Of a DNA stretch of 64,000 bases, positions 15,775 through 24,806 are shown piece by piece. The stretch spans positions 124,001 through 188,000 of the forward strand of contig CANAAV010000002.1 of the NCBI GenBank assembly GCA_947346365.1. Reading direction: 5' to 3'. Position numbers and translations under genes: made by a program. Numbering within the stretch: the stretch's first letter is position 1; each line of letters begins with the position of its first letter. The DNA is from an uncultured Flavonifractor sp. GTDB lineage: Bacteria; Bacillota; Clostridia; Oscillospirales; Oscillospiraceae. The notes under the pieces are model-generated. The model had not been told where the DNA came from and searched no databases. It worked only from the letters and a program-made list of their open reading frames with translations.

Positions 15775-16254
15775 ATGTCAAAACTGCTTCAGCTTTTGGA
15801 AGAGGACTGCACTCTCACCCCCGAGCAGCTGGCCTCCATGGCCGGTATGAGCGTGGAAGAGGTTAAGGCGCAGATCAAGAAATATGAGGACGACAAGGTC
15901 ATTTTAGGCTATAAGGCGATTGTGGACTGGGACCGCACCGAGCGGGAGGCTGTCACCGCGCTGATCGAGGTCCGGGTCACCCCCCAGCGGGGCGACGGCT
16001 TTGACCGGGTGGCCGAGCGCATTTACCAGTATGACGAGGTGGAGAGCGTCTATCTGATGAGCGGCGCCTATGATCTGACCGTTATCATCTCCGGGCGGAC
16101 CCTGAAGGAGGTGGCGCAGTTCGTGGGAGAGCGGCTGTCCACCCTGGAGGACGTCACCGGAACCGCCACCCACTTTATTCTCCATAAGTACAAAGAGAAG
16201 CACCTGATTTTTGAAAAGCAGGAGCAGCAGGCGAAGGAGTGGATTTTCTCATGA
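15775..16254 (+). CDS. Lrp/AsnC-family transcriptional regulator
   Basis: A 159-residue protein with an N-terminal HTH (LTPEQLASMAGMSVEEVKAQIKK) and a C-terminal RAM/AsnC ligand domain (VTALIEVRVTP, YLMSGAYDLTVIISG). The start follows AGGAGG. Its stop overlaps the start of an aminotransferase gene (ATGA). This Lrp-aminotransferase pairing is frequent in Firmicutes and suggests amino-acid-responsive local control of that enzyme. The effector amino acid is unknown. Confidence 0.9.
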   Translation: MSKLLQLLEEDCTLTPEQLASMAGMSVEEVKAQIKKYEDDKVILGYKAIVDWDRTEREAVTALIEVRVTPQRGDGFDRVAERIYQYDEVESVYLMSGAYDLTVIISGRTLKEVAQFVGERLSTLEDVTGTATHFILHKYKEKHLIFEKQEQQAKEWIFS

Positions 16255-17438
16255 ACTACGAACACCTTTTGTCCACGCGGATCCAAGAGGTAAAGCCCTC
16301 GGGCATCCGGCGGTTTTTTGATATTCTGGAGGAGATGAAAGACGCCATTTCCCTGGGAATTGGGGAGCCGGACTTTGTTACCCCCTGGCATATCCGGGAC
16401 GCCGGTATTTACTCTCTGGAAAAGGGCTTTACCAAATACACCGCCAACGCCGGCATGGCCGAGCTGCGCCGGGAGATCGCCTCCTACTTAGACCGGCGGT
16501 TTGATCTGCAATATGACTTTGCCAGCCAGATTGTGGTGACGGTAGGCGGCAGCGAGGGGATTGACCTGGCCCTGCGCTGCCTGCTCAATCCCGGAGATGA
16601 GGCCATCATCCCCGTCCCCTCTTTTGTGTGTTATGGTCCCTTGGCCTCTATGGCGGGGGGCACGCCGGTGTATTTGCAGCTGAAGGCGGAAAATGAGTTT
16701 CGCCTGACGGCGGAAGAGCTCAAAAGCGCAATTACCCCCCGCACGAAGCTGCTGGTGCTGCCCTTCCCCTGCAACCCCACCGGCGGAATCATGGAGCGGG
16801 AGGACCTGGAGGCCATTGCCCAGGTGCTGGAGGGCACGGAGATCTTGATTCTCTCCGACGAGATTTACGCCGAGCTGACCTACGGACAGCATCATGTATC
16901 CCCCGCCAACCTGCCCCAGCTCCACGACCGCACGATTATCGTCAACGGCTTTTCCAAGAGCCACGCCATGACCGGCTGGCGGATGGGCTATGTGTGCGGG
17001 CCCCGTGAGATCATCCAGCAGATGCTCAAGCTCCACCAGTTCGGCATTATGTCCGCCCCCACGATGAGCCAATACGCCGCAGTGGAGGCTATGCGCAGCG
17101 GCGACGGAGATATTGAGAAGATGCGGGACGAGTACGACGGCCGCCGCCGCTATTTGGTGGAGGGCCTGCGGCGGATTGGCCTGCCCTGCTTTGAACCCAG
17201 GGGGGCCTTCTATGTGTTCCCGGACATCCGGGGTACGGGATTGAGCTCCGACGATTTCTGTGAGCGCTTTTTGATGGAGGAAAAGGTGGCGGTGATCTCC
17301 GGAGCGGCCTTTGGCCCCGGCGGAGAGGGCTTTGTCCGCTGCTGCTATGCCACCAGCATGAGAGATATCTCAGAAGCGCTGACCCGCATGGATAATTTTC
17401 TCACGAACCTAAGGAAAAAACAGGCCCGCCAGGGCTGA
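16251..17438 (+). CDS. pyridoxal-phosphate aminotransferase, class I/II
   Basis: A 395-residue fold-type I aminotransferase. Visible motifs are SLGIGEPDF and YTANAGMAELR at the substrate side, FPCNPTGG (conserved Asn), ILSDEIYAEL (Asp binding the PLP nitrogen) and GFSKSHAMTGWRMGY with the Schiff-base Lys, plus a C-terminal FVRCCYATS carboxylate-binding Arg. Aspartate or aromatic/alanine-type substrates are possible; specificity is not readable. It is translationally coupled to the Lrp-type gene and followed 15 bases later by thrH, so a role in amino-acid biosynthesis or salvage is likely. Confidence 0.88.
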   Translation: MNYEHLLSTRIQEVKPSGIRRFFDILEEMKDAISLGIGEPDFVTPWHIRDAGIYSLEKGFTKYTANAGMAELRREIASYLDRRFDLQYDFASQIVVTVGGSEGIDLALRCLLNPGDEAIIPVPSFVCYGPLASMAGGTPVYLQLKAENEFRLTAEELKSAITPRTKLLVLPFPCNPTGGIMEREDLEAIAQVLEGTEILILSDEIYAELTYGQHHVSPANLPQLHDRTIIVNGFSKSHAMTGWRMGYVCGPREIIQQMLKLHQFGIMSAPTMSQYAAVEAMRSGDGDIEKMRDEYDGRRRYLVEGLRRIGLPCFEPRGAFYVFPDIRGTGLSSDDFCERFLMEEKVAVISGAAFGPGGEGFVRCCYATSMRDISEALTRMDNFLTNLRKKQARQG

Positions 17439-17453
17439 GAGGAGGGCAGAGAG

Positions 17454-18056
17454 ATGTTTATCACCTGTTTGGATATGGAGGGCGTGCTGGTGCCCGAAAT
17501 TTGGATCGCCTTTGCCGAAGCCAGTGGAATCCCCGAGCTGAAGCGCACCACCAGAGACGAGCCGGACTATCATAAGCTGATGGCGTTCCGGCTGAACATC
17601 CTTAAGGAGCATGGCCTGGGACTGAAGGAAATCCAGGCTGTCATTGCCAAGATTGATCCCCTGCCGGGGGCCAGGGAATTCCTGGATGAACTGCGGGCTG
17701 AAACCCAAGTGATTATCCTCAGCGATACGTTTGAGCAGTTTGCCAAGCCCTTGATGAAAAAGCTGGGCTGGCCGACCATTTTCTGCAACTGCCTGGAGGT
17801 GGCGCGGGACGGGAGCATCACCGGCTTCCGGATGCGCTGTCCCCAGTCCAAGCTCACTACGGTAAAGGCCCTTCAGTCCATCGGCTATGAGACTATCGCC
17901 GCCGGGGACAGCTTCAACGATCTGGGTATGATCCAGGCCAGCAGGGCGGGCTTCCTCTTCAAGAGCACCGAGGCCATCAAGGCCGCTCACCCGGAAGTGC
18001 CCGCCTATGAGGAGTTTGACGAGCTGCTCAGCGCCATCCGGGGGGCCATGGAGTAG
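17454..18056 (+). CDS. thrH: bifunctional phosphoserine phosphatase / homoserine phosphotransferase
   Basis: A 200-residue HAD-superfamily protein that matches Pseudomonas ThrH almost end to end: CLDMEGVLVPEIWIAFAE (motif I nucleophile Asp, with the unusual DxEG), TTRDEPDYHKLM, VIILSDTFEQF (motif II) and IAAGDSFNDLGM (motif IV acidic pair). ThrH dephosphorylates phosphoserine and can transfer the phosphate to homoserine. Lying with an aminotransferase and a DUF1015 gene (a family often found beside serine-biosynthesis genes), it probably supplies the last step of serine formation here. Ribosome site GAGGAGGGCAG. Confidence 0.88.
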   Translation: MFITCLDMEGVLVPEIWIAFAEASGIPELKRTTRDEPDYHKLMAFRLNILKEHGLGLKEIQAVIAKIDPLPGAREFLDELRAETQVIILSDTFEQFAKPLMKKLGWPTIFCNCLEVARDGSITGFRMRCPQSKLTTVKALQSIGYETIAAGDSFNDLGMIQASRAGFLFKSTEAIKAAHPEVPAYEEFDELLSAIRGAME

Positions 18057-18141
18057 TGCCGGACAAGACCCGCGGGAGCGGATGGTCCCTCTGGGAGCGC
18101 CCATCCCCAGGATAAATTTATCATTGAAATGAGTGAGCACG

Positions 18142-19425
18142 ATGACCAGCGCATTTGAACGCCTCCCCTTCCGTCCGGCGGACATCCTGCTGCCCCAAAA
18201 CTGTGAGTACGGCAAGTGGTCGGTGGTGGCCTGCGACCAGTATACCTCTCAGCCGGAGTATTGGCAGCGGGTAGAGGAAAACGTGGGAAGCGCGCCCTCC
18301 GCTCTGCGGCTGATTCTGCCGGAGAGCTGTTTGGACGGGCCCAATGTGGAGACCGACATTGTGGATGTGAACAACACCATGACCCGTTACCTGCGGGAGG
18401 GGAGGTTCCGGGAGCTGCCCCACAGCCTGATCTATGTGGAGCGGCGGCTGGACAACCTGCGCCTGCGCAGGGGAATTGTGGGAATGGTGGATTTGGAGCA
18501 GTACGACTATGAGCCGGACTCCGCCGCTCTGATCCGGGCCACCGAGGGCACCGTGCTCTCCCGCATTCCACCCCGTGTCGCGGTGCGCAAAAACGCCCCG
18601 CTGGAGCTGCCCCATGCCATGCTTTTGGCGGATGATCCGGGTAAGACGGTGATCGAGCCTCTTTCGGCCCGAAAGGGGGAGTTTGAAAAACTCTATGATT
18701 TTGACCTGATGGAGCGGGGCGGGCATATCGCCGGCTGGCGGCTGGACGAGGCGGCCATGGAGCAGGTGGCCGCGGCCTTGACGGCGCTGGCGGACCCGGA
18801 AGGGTTCTGCTCCAGGTATGGCGTGGAGGAGAGCAACGTGCTCCTTTTTGCTATGGGAGACGGAAACCACTCCCTGGCCACGGCCAAGGAATGCTATGAG
18901 CGCCAAAAAAAGCTGGTCCCCCGGGAGCAGTGGGGGTCCCTGCCTGCCCGGTATGCCCTGTGTGAGCTGGTCAATCTCCACGACGCTTCTTTGGAGTTTG
19001 AGCCTATCCACCGGGTGCTCTTCGGCGTGGAACCGGAAGAGGTGGTGTGCGCTTTGCTGGCGGCCTATCCCGGGGCCTACCGGGGGGAGGGGGACGGACA
19101 CGTGCTGCGCTATTTTTACCGGGACGGCCATGGCGCAGTGACGGCGCCCCACCCGGACCACCAGCTGGAGGTGGGTACGCTCCAGCGCTTCCTGGACGGC
19201 TATGTGAAGCAGCGCCGCTGCCGGATTGACTATATCCATGGGGCGGACGTGGCGCGGGCTCTGGCGTCAAAGCCGGACTGTATCGCGTTTCTGCTGCCTG
19301 CTATGGGTAAGGAGCAGCTGTTTCCCACGGTGCTCCATGACGGGGTTCTGCCCCGCAAGACCTTCTCCATGGGACAGGCCCATGACAAGCGGTTTTATCT
19401 GGAAGCCCGCAGAATCCGGGCGTAA
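18142..19425 (+). CDS. DUF1015 family protein
   Basis: A protein of about 427 residues from the ATG; a GTG nine bases earlier is an equally possible start, since neither has a strong ribosome site. FRPADILLPQNCEYGKWSVVACDQYTSQ, quoted here as CEYGKWSVVACDQYTSQ, and LLFAMGDGNHSLATAKECYE are characteristic of the DUF1015 family; the latter places conserved His and Asp/Asn residues together as in an active site. Function is unproven. Its genomes often pair it with serA/serC, and here it follows thrH by 85 bases, which supports a link to serine metabolism. It precedes ispE by 14 bases and is probably co-transcribed with it. Confidence 0.85.
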   Translation: MTSAFERLPFRPADILLPQNCEYGKWSVVACDQYTSQPEYWQRVEENVGSAPSALRLILPESCLDGPNVETDIVDVNNTMTRYLREGRFRELPHSLIYVERRLDNLRLRRGIVGMVDLEQYDYEPDSAALIRATEGTVLSRIPPRVAVRKNAPLELPHAMLLADDPGKTVIEPLSARKGEFEKLYDFDLMERGGHIAGWRLDEAAMEQVAAALTALADPEGFCSRYGVEESNVLLFAMGDGNHSLATAKECYERQKKLVPREQWGSLPARYALCELVNLHDASLEFEPIHRVLFGVEPEEVVCALLAAYPGAYRGEGDGHVLRYFYRDGHGAVTAPHPDHQLEVGTLQRFLDGYVKQRRCRIDYIHGADVARALASKPDCIAFLLPAMGKEQLFPTVLHDGVLPRKTFSMGQAHDKRFYLEARRIRA

Positions 19426-19439
19426 AGGGGGAACTGGCG

Positions 19440-20315
19440 ATGCCGGTACTGGAGGCGAAGGCCCGGGCCAAGCTCAACCTGTCTTTAGATGTGCTCTGCC
19501 GCCGGGAGGACGGGTATCACGAGCTGCGCATGGTGATGCAGACGGTGGAGCTGTGCGACACCCTCCGGCTGGAGACCGGCACGGGGGAGCCCCTGCGTAT
19601 GTGCAGCGACCTGGGATTTTTGCCGGCCAATGAAAAAAACCTGGCCGCCGCCGCCGCCCTGCGCCTGTGTGAGGCAGTGGGGGCGGACCCCAAAGGAGTG
19701 TCGATTGAGCTGAAAAAGTCCATTCCGGTGTGTGCCGGACTGGCGGGAGGAAGCGCAGACGCCGCCGCCGTGCTGCGGGGACTCAACTGCCTGCTGGAGC
19801 TGGGGCTGCCCCCGGAGCGGCTGGCGGAGGTGGGCGGAAAGGTGGGCTCTGACGTACCCTACTGCGTCTGGGGGGGGACTGCCCTGGCGGAGGGCCGGGG
19901 AGAGGTGCTGACGGCGTTGCCCGCCCTGCCTCAATGCCATGTGGTGCTGTGCAAGCCTCCTTTTTCGGTCTCCACGCCGGAGCTGTTCGGGCGGATCGAC
20001 AGCGTGCGCATCCGCTGCCGGCCGGACACCGCCGGGCTGATCGCAGCGCTGCGGCGGGGAGACCTGGCGGGGGTGGCCCGGCGGGTGTACAATGTCTTTG
20101 AGGACGTCCTGCCCGAGCGCCGGGCCGGAACGGTCCGGGAGGTGAAAAACACCCTGATTCAGAACGGGGCGCTGGGAGCGGGCATGAGCGGCACCGGCCC
20201 CACGGTATTCGGCTTGTTTGACAGCCTGGAGGCGGCTCGGGCGGCCTATGAGCTGCTGCGGGGGCGGTATCAGGAGACCTTCCTGACCAGAACCGCCGGG
20301 AGTGAGTTTGCATGA
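19440..20315 (+). CDS. ispE: 4-diphosphocytidyl-2-C-methyl-D-erythritol kinase
   Basis: A 291-residue GHMP kinase of the MEP isoprenoid pathway. KARAKLNLSLDVLCRREDGYHE, seen as AKLNLSLDVL and DGYHEL, is the IspE substrate-binding start. IPVCAGLAGGSADAAAVLRG is the ATP-binding glycine-rich loop. DVPYCVWGGTALAEGRGE and GAGMSGTGPTVFGLF are the further family motifs. It phosphorylates CDP-ME at the 2-hydroxyl. Full length. Ribosome site AGGGGGA; it closes the thrH-DUF1015 transcript and is followed by the sporulation gene spoIIR. Confidence 0.95.
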   Translation: MPVLEAKARAKLNLSLDVLCRREDGYHELRMVMQTVELCDTLRLETGTGEPLRMCSDLGFLPANEKNLAAAAALRLCEAVGADPKGVSIELKKSIPVCAGLAGGSADAAAVLRGLNCLLELGLPPERLAEVGGKVGSDVPYCVWGGTALAEGRGEVLTALPALPQCHVVLCKPPFSVSTPELFGRIDSVRIRCRPDTAGLIAALRRGDLAGVARRVYNVFEDVLPERRAGTVREVKNTLIQNGALGAGMSGTGPTVFGLFDSLEAARAAYELLRGRYQETFLTRTAGSEFA

Positions 20316-20328
20316 TCTGGTGAATTGT

Positions 20329-20359
20329 GGTATAGGCAGAGGAATTGCCGTCCATACTG
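20329..20359 (+). promoter_or_regulatory. candidate sigma-F promoter of spoIIR
   Basis: GGTATA (20329-20334), 15 nt, then GTCCATACTG (20350-20359) resembles the forespore sigma-F pattern (GTATA / GGnnAnAnT) with one mismatch in the -10 element. spoIIR is a known sigma-F target in spore formers, which raises its plausibility. Confidence 0.5.
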
Positions 20360-20390
20360 TAGGTATCCTGCATATGGACGGTGATTTTTT

Positions 20391-21035
20391 GTGAAATGTA
20401 CATCTGATCAATCAAAACGCCTGCGCCGCTGGGAATTGGCGCTGCTGCTGGGGGTAGCTTTTGCGGCCCTGCTGGGGGCCTGGCTGGACGGGCAGCAGTC
20501 CGCCCTGGCGGACAAAGTAATCCGCCTGCATGTAATTGCCAATTCAGATGCGCCGGAGGACCAGGCGCTGAAGCTGGAGGTGCGGGACAGAGTTTTGGAG
20601 CGGGCGGAGGAGCTGATTCCGGCGGGGGCCGGCCTGGAGGAGGTCCGCTGCGCTCTGGAGGAGTCTCTGCCCGCCTTGGCGCAGGCGGGGGCGGAACTGG
20701 TGGGAGAACGGGGGTATGGCTACCCGGTGTCGGCCTCTTTGGAGGATGAGGTGTGGTTTCCTACAAAAGAGTACGGAGAGTTTTCCCTGCCGGCGGGACA
20801 GTATACGGCCCTGCGCCTGGTGATCGGCGAGGGGGAGGGGCGCAACTGGTGGTGCGTGGTGTTTCCGCCCCTGTGCCTGGGCTCAGTGAGCGAGACGGCG
20901 GAGGAAACCGCCGCGGAGGCGGGTTTTTCCGAAGAGGAGATCGCCTTGATTTCCGGCGAGGACGAGGGATATGTGGTAAAGTTTAAGGCAATTGAGCTTT
21001 GGGAACAGTTTCAGGCATGGATGGAGGGGCAATAG
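20391..21035 (+). CDS. spoIIR: stage II sporulation protein R
   Basis: A 214-residue protein from a GTG start. One N-terminal membrane/secretion segment (WELALLLGVAFAALLGAWL) is followed by the SpoIIR hallmark KVIRLHVIANSDAPEDQALK and later WWCVVFPPLC. SpoIIR is made in the forespore, secreted to the intermembrane space and triggers SpoIIGA to process pro-sigma-E in the mother cell. Its presence marks the host as a spore former. A separate sigma-F-like promoter precedes it and a hairpin follows it, so it is an independent unit although it lies just after ispE. Confidence 0.92.
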   Translation: MKCTSDQSKRLRRWELALLLGVAFAALLGAWLDGQQSALADKVIRLHVIANSDAPEDQALKLEVRDRVLERAEELIPAGAGLEEVRCALEESLPALAQAGAELVGERGYGYPVSASLEDEVWFPTKEYGEFSLPAGQYTALRLVIGEGEGRNWWCVVFPPLCLGSVSETAEETAAEAGFSEEEIALISGEDEGYVVKFKAIELWEQFQAWMEGQ

Positions 21036-21059
21036 ACTGCCTGCGCGCACCGTGCTGGC

Positions 21060-21097
21060 GTCTGTTTGAAGGTTGCTAACATGCCCAAGCGGCGGAC
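21060..21097 (+). mobile_element. partial left-end copy of the MITE-like element
   Basis: GTTTGAAGGTTGCTAACATG and the following bases to GGCGG align with the left ~37 bases of the full element (GTTTGAAAATTGTTAACACG...GGCGG). It lies just before a full copy in the same orientation, so either two insertions or a duplication occurred. Confidence 0.5.
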
Positions 21098-21120
21098 AGA
21101 GTTTATCTGTCCGCCGCTTT
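21087..21120 (+). terminator. hairpin terminator after spoIIR
   Basis: AAGCGGCGGACAGA and TCTGTCCGCCGCTT form a perfect 14-bp stem with loop GTTTA, followed only by T then AGG. The stem is strong, the T-tract weak. Confidence 0.6.
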
Positions 21121-21281
21121 AGGTCTTGCTTGAAAATTGTAAAAACGCCCCAATAGCGGGTCTTTTTCACCTGGACGATGGGTTTCTTCTTGAAATCTGT
21201 CAGGGTTCCCGCATCAAAACCCCTTGCCAGTTGAAAAAATCTCTCTCCTTGGTCAGAGCCCCATTTTTCAAACAAGGCTTA
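21120..21281. mobile_element. 162-bp MITE-like element, second full copy
   Basis: It runs from TAGGTCTTGCTTGAAAA to TTTTCAAACAAGGCTTA, the same ends as the copy at 14255-14419 with a few substitutions and again bounded by TA. Internal blocks are shared (GCGGGTCTTTTT, TTGAAATC-GTCAGG, ATCAAAACC, GAAAAAATC). It occupies much of the 374-base gap between spoIIR and addB; the rest of that gap holds only the terminator and promoter noted separately. Confidence 0.85.
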
Positions 21282-21360
21282 AAGGCGCGAGCTGTGTGAA
21301 ACTTTTTCGGCAATTTCACGTTTCCACACGGGAGACCACTGGCGTATGAGCGGAAATCTG

Positions 21361-21369
21361 TGGTACAAT
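21361..21369 (+). promoter_or_regulatory. extended -10 promoter for addB
   Basis: TGGTACAAT fits TGN-TACAAT about 40 bases before addB. No convincing -35 box is present. Confidence 0.4.
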
Positions 21370-21409
21370 GTCAGCGTCAAGCGGAGGATGACCATCGGGA
21401 GGGATATTT

Positions 21410-24400
21410 ATGCTGACGCTGCTTTTGGGCCGGGCGGGAACCGGAAAGACCCGGAGTCTGCTGGAGACCATCGCCGGGCGGGGACCGGAGCGTTCCCAGG
21501 TGCTCATTGTGCCGGAGCAGCATTCTCACCATATGGAGAGGCAGCTGTGCGCCATCGGGGGCAGCCCTGTCTCCCGGTATGCGGAGGTGCTCTCTTTCAC
21601 CCGGCTGGCGGACCGGGTGTTTGCCGCCGGGGGCGGTTTGGCGGCCCCAGCCTTAGATGAAGGGGGGCGGCTGCTGCTGATGTACACGGCCCTGAAAGGA
21701 GTGGCCGGGCAGCTGAGGGTCTATGCCCGTCCGTCCCGCCGGCCGGCTTTTCTCTCTGGGCTGCTGGCCACGGTGGACGAGCTGAAGACCTGTGCCGTCA
21801 CGCCGGAGCATCTGTGGACCGCAGGAAGCGAGGCCGGCGGCGGGGAGGGGGACAAGCTGCTGGATCTGTCCCTGATCTACGGGGCCTACGAAGCTCTCAC
21901 CGCCCGGCAGGGGGCCGATCCGCGGGACAAGCTCACCCGGCTGGCCAAGCTGCTGGAGGAGTGTCCCTGGGCGCGGGGCAAGGACATTTATATGGATGGT
22001 TTTACCGATTTCACCCCCCAGGAGCGGCTGGTGATCCGGCGGCTGCTGGATCAGGGGGAGACGGTGACGGTGGCCCTGACCTGCGACGGACTGGAGGAGG
22101 ACGAGGGGGGCGGCGGAATTTTTTCTCCCGCCCGGAGAACGGCGCGGCAGCTGCTCCGCCTGGCGAAGGACGCGGGCGCTGCAAGCGAAATCCGGCGGAG
22201 CACCGGGCCGGGGCGGCCGAGAAAACCCCCGCTGGAGCACATAGAGCGGGCGCTGTTTGCGGCGGATGGGAAAGCGTGGACTCAGGCGGCGGAGTGTGTG
22301 ACGGTATTTGCCGCCCATACGCCCTATTCCGAAGTGGAGTGGACGGCGGCGGAGATTTTGCGCCTGGCGCGGGAGGAGAACGTTCGCTTCCGGGAGATTG
22401 CCGTGTGTGCCCGGAGCCTGGAGGGCTATGGGACCCTGCTGGAGACCATTTTTGCCCGATATGGGGTGCCGGTATTTCTGGGGCGCATGAGCGATGTGCT
22501 TCAAAAGCCGGTGTTTGCCCTGATTACCGCTGCTCTGGAGGCTGCGTCGGGGGGATACCGGTATGAGGATGTATTCCGCTATCTTAAGACCGGCATGGCG
22601 GGGGTGAGCCTGGAGGAGGCCGACCTGCTGGAAAACTATGTGCTCAAATGGGGGCTGGAGGGGAGCGCCTGGACAGGAAAGCGGGAGTGGGCCAATCACC
22701 CCAAAGGCTACGGCAGGGAGTTCACCGATGCCGATCAGGCGCTGTTGGCGCGGCTGAACGCCCTGCGCCGCCGGGTAGCGGAGCCCCTGGAGCTGCTGCG
22801 GAAAAATCCGGACAGGACAGGGCGGGGACAGGCGGTGTCCCTCTATCGTTTTTTGGAAGCCATCGGCCTGCCGGAGCAGCTGGACCGGCGGACCGAGGCC
22901 CTGCGGGAGCGGGGGGAGGCCGCGCTGGCGGAGGAATACGGACAGCTGTGGGAGATCCTCTGCACCGCGCTGGAGCAATGCGCCGGCATACTGGGGGAGA
23001 CGCCCATGGAGCTGGACGAATTTGCGAAGCTGTTTGCGCTGGTGCTCTCCCAGTACGATGTGGGGAGCATCCCAGTGTCCCTGGACCAAGTGAGCGCTGG
23101 GGAAATGCCCCGGCTGGCCCATAGAGGATACCGGGCGGTGTTCCTGCTGGGAGCGGACGATACGTCCCTGCCCCAGGCCAGCCCGTCTCCCGGTCTGCTG
23201 GACGACGACGACCGGAGTCTACTGGCCTCTTACGGACTGGAGCTGGCCCCCCGGCTGGACGAAAAACTGGTGCGGGAGATGACCATCATCTATGAGACCT
23301 GCGCCCTGGCGGAGGAGCGGCTGTATGTAAGCTGGCCTGGAACTGGGCCGGAGGGGGAGGAGCGCCGGGCGTCGTTTCTGGTGCACAAGCTGCGCCGCCT
23401 GCTGCCCCAGCTGCGCCAGGTGCGGGAGGGAGCCTTGGACGGCAGCTTCCGCCTGGCGGCCCCACGGCCCGCTTTGGAGCTGGCGGGGCGGTATCCCGCG
23501 GCGGCGGCGGCACTGCTGGAAATGCCGGAGTATGCCCCGCTGGCGCGGCGGGTGCTGCGCGCCGCCCAGTTGGAGCGGGGGCATTTGACCCGCTGCGCGG
23601 TGAACGCGCTCTATGGCGAGCGGGTGCCCATGTCGGCCTCCCGGATGGACAAGCATCAGTCGTGCCACTTTTCCTATTTTATGCAGTACGGCCTGAAGGC
23701 GGAGCCCCGCCGGGCGGCGGGCTTCCAGGCCCCGGAGTACGGGAGTTTTGTCCACTATGTGCTGGAGCATGTGCTCCGGCGGGCCGGGGAGCAGGGCGGC
23801 GTGGGAAAGCTGGAAAAACAGACGCTGCGCGCGCTGGCCAAGGCGGCGGTGGAGCGGTATGTGGCGGAGGAGCTGGGAGGCCTGGAGGAGGCGACGCCCC
23901 GGTTCCAGTATCTGTTCCACCGGCTGCTGAAATCGGTGTACGCCGTGGTAGAGAACGTGGCGGAGGAGCTGGAGCGCTCTGATTTTGAGCCCATCTCCTT
24001 TGAACTGGGCTTTGGCCGCGGGGGAGAGCTGGAGCCGATAGAACTGACGGCAAACGGAGTGACGGTGAGTATCTCCGGCTTTGTGGACCGGGTGGACGGC
24101 TGGGAGAAGGACGGCCGGCTCTACCTGCGGGTGGTGGACTACAAGACCGGACGGAAATCCTTTGATCTGACAGATATCTGGAACGGCATGGGCCTACAGA
24201 TGCTTTTGTACCTGTTTACCCTGGAGCAAAAGGGCGAGGCTCTCTACCGCAAGGAGATCGTCCCGGCGGGGGTGCTCTACCTGCCCGCCCGGGAGGCGGT
24301 GGTGGCGGGCAGCCGGTCCATGAGCGAAGAGGAGCGGAAAAAGAAAGTGGACGCCCAGCTGAAGCGCCGGGGCCTGGTATTAGACGAGGCGGCAGTGCTG

Positions 24401-24757
24401 GAGGCTATGGAGCACGCGGGTCCGGAGGGCCCCCGGTTCCTGCCGGTGCGGGTAAACCGCTCCGGCGCCCTTACCGGGGACGCCCTGGTCAGCGCCGAGC
24501 GGCTGGGCAGGCTGGCCCGGCACACCCGGCACATCCTCCAGGAGGTAGGAGAGGAGCTGGCGGCGGGAAATATTTCCGCCGACCCCTTTTGGCGCACTCC
24601 GGAACACAATGCCTGCCGGTGGTGCGAATACGCCGCCGCCTGCCACTTCGAGGAAGGGCGGGGCTCTGACCGCCGCCGCTATCTGCCCGTGGTGAAGGGA
24701 GAGGAGTTCTGGGCGGCGGTTGAGGGAGCGCAGGAGGACTCCAATGAGCTTTTGTAA
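21410..24757 (+). CDS. addB: ATP-dependent helicase/nuclease subunit B
   Basis: A 1115-residue AddB. It begins with the Walker A GRAGTGKT. Inactivated-helicase regions follow (IVPEQHSHHMERQL, LLGADDTSLPQASPSPGLL). The C-terminal RecB-type nuclease motif VVDYKTGRKSF carries the catalytic Asp and Lys. The iron-sulfur staple is complete: one Cys in HQSCHFSYFMQYGL near residue 750 and three in NACRWCEYAAACHF near 1068-1080. With AddA it resects DNA breaks to Chi sites for RecA. AddA is usually encoded immediately downstream; here the next gene is moxR, so addA must be elsewhere or absent. Confidence 0.93.
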   Translation: MLTLLLGRAGTGKTRSLLETIAGRGPERSQVLIVPEQHSHHMERQLCAIGGSPVSRYAEVLSFTRLADRVFAAGGGLAAPALDEGGRLLLMYTALKGVAGQLRVYARPSRRPAFLSGLLATVDELKTCAVTPEHLWTAGSEAGGGEGDKLLDLSLIYGAYEALTARQGADPRDKLTRLAKLLEECPWARGKDIYMDGFTDFTPQERLVIRRLLDQGETVTVALTCDGLEEDEGGGGIFSPARRTARQLLRLAKDAGAASEIRRSTGPGRPRKPPLEHIERALFAADGKAWTQAAECVTVFAAHTPYSEVEWTAAEILRLAREENVRFREIAVCARSLEGYGTLLETIFARYGVPVFLGRMSDVLQKPVFALITAALEAASGGYRYEDVFRYLKTGMAGVSLEEADLLENYVLKWGLEGSAWTGKREWANHPKGYGREFTDADQALLARLNALRRRVAEPLELLRKNPDRTGRGQAVSLYRFLEAIGLPEQLDRRTEALRERGEAALAEEYGQLWEILCTALEQCAGILGETPMELDEFAKLFALVLSQYDVGSIPVSLDQVSAGEMPRLAHRGYRAVFLLGADDTSLPQASPSPGLLDDDDRSLLASYGLELAPRLDEKLVREMTIIYETCALAEERLYVSWPGTGPEGEERRASFLVHKLRRLLPQLRQVREGALDGSFRLAAPRPALELAGRYPAAAAALLEMPEYAPLARRVLRAAQLERGHLTRCAVNALYGERVPMSASRMDKHQSCHFSYFMQYGLKAEPRRAAGFQAPEYGSFVHYVLEHVLRRAGEQGGVGKLEKQTLRALAKAAVERYVAEELGGLEEATPRFQYLFHRLLKSVYAVVENVAEELERSDFEPISFELGFGRGGELEPIELTANGVTVSISGFVDRVDGWEKDGRLYLRVVDYKTGRKSFDLTDIWNGMGLQMLLYLFTLEQKGEALYRKEIVPAGVLYLPAREAVVAGSRSMSEEERKKKVDAQLKRRGLVLDEAAVLEAMEHAGPEGPRFLPVRVNRSGALTGDALVSAERLGRLARHTRHILQEVGEELAAGNISADPFWRTPEHNACRWCEYAAACHFEEGRGSDRRRYLPVVKGEEFWAAVEGAQEDSNELL

Positions 24758-24778
24758 CCATATGTAATCCGATTTTAG

Positions 24779-24806
24779 TTGACATAAAGCGACAGTCTGA
24801 TAAAAT
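24779..24806 (+). promoter_or_regulatory. sigma-A promoter of the moxR operon
   Basis: TTGACA (24779-24784), 16-bp spacer, TAAAAT (24801-24806), 34 bases before the moxR start. Confidence 0.75.
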
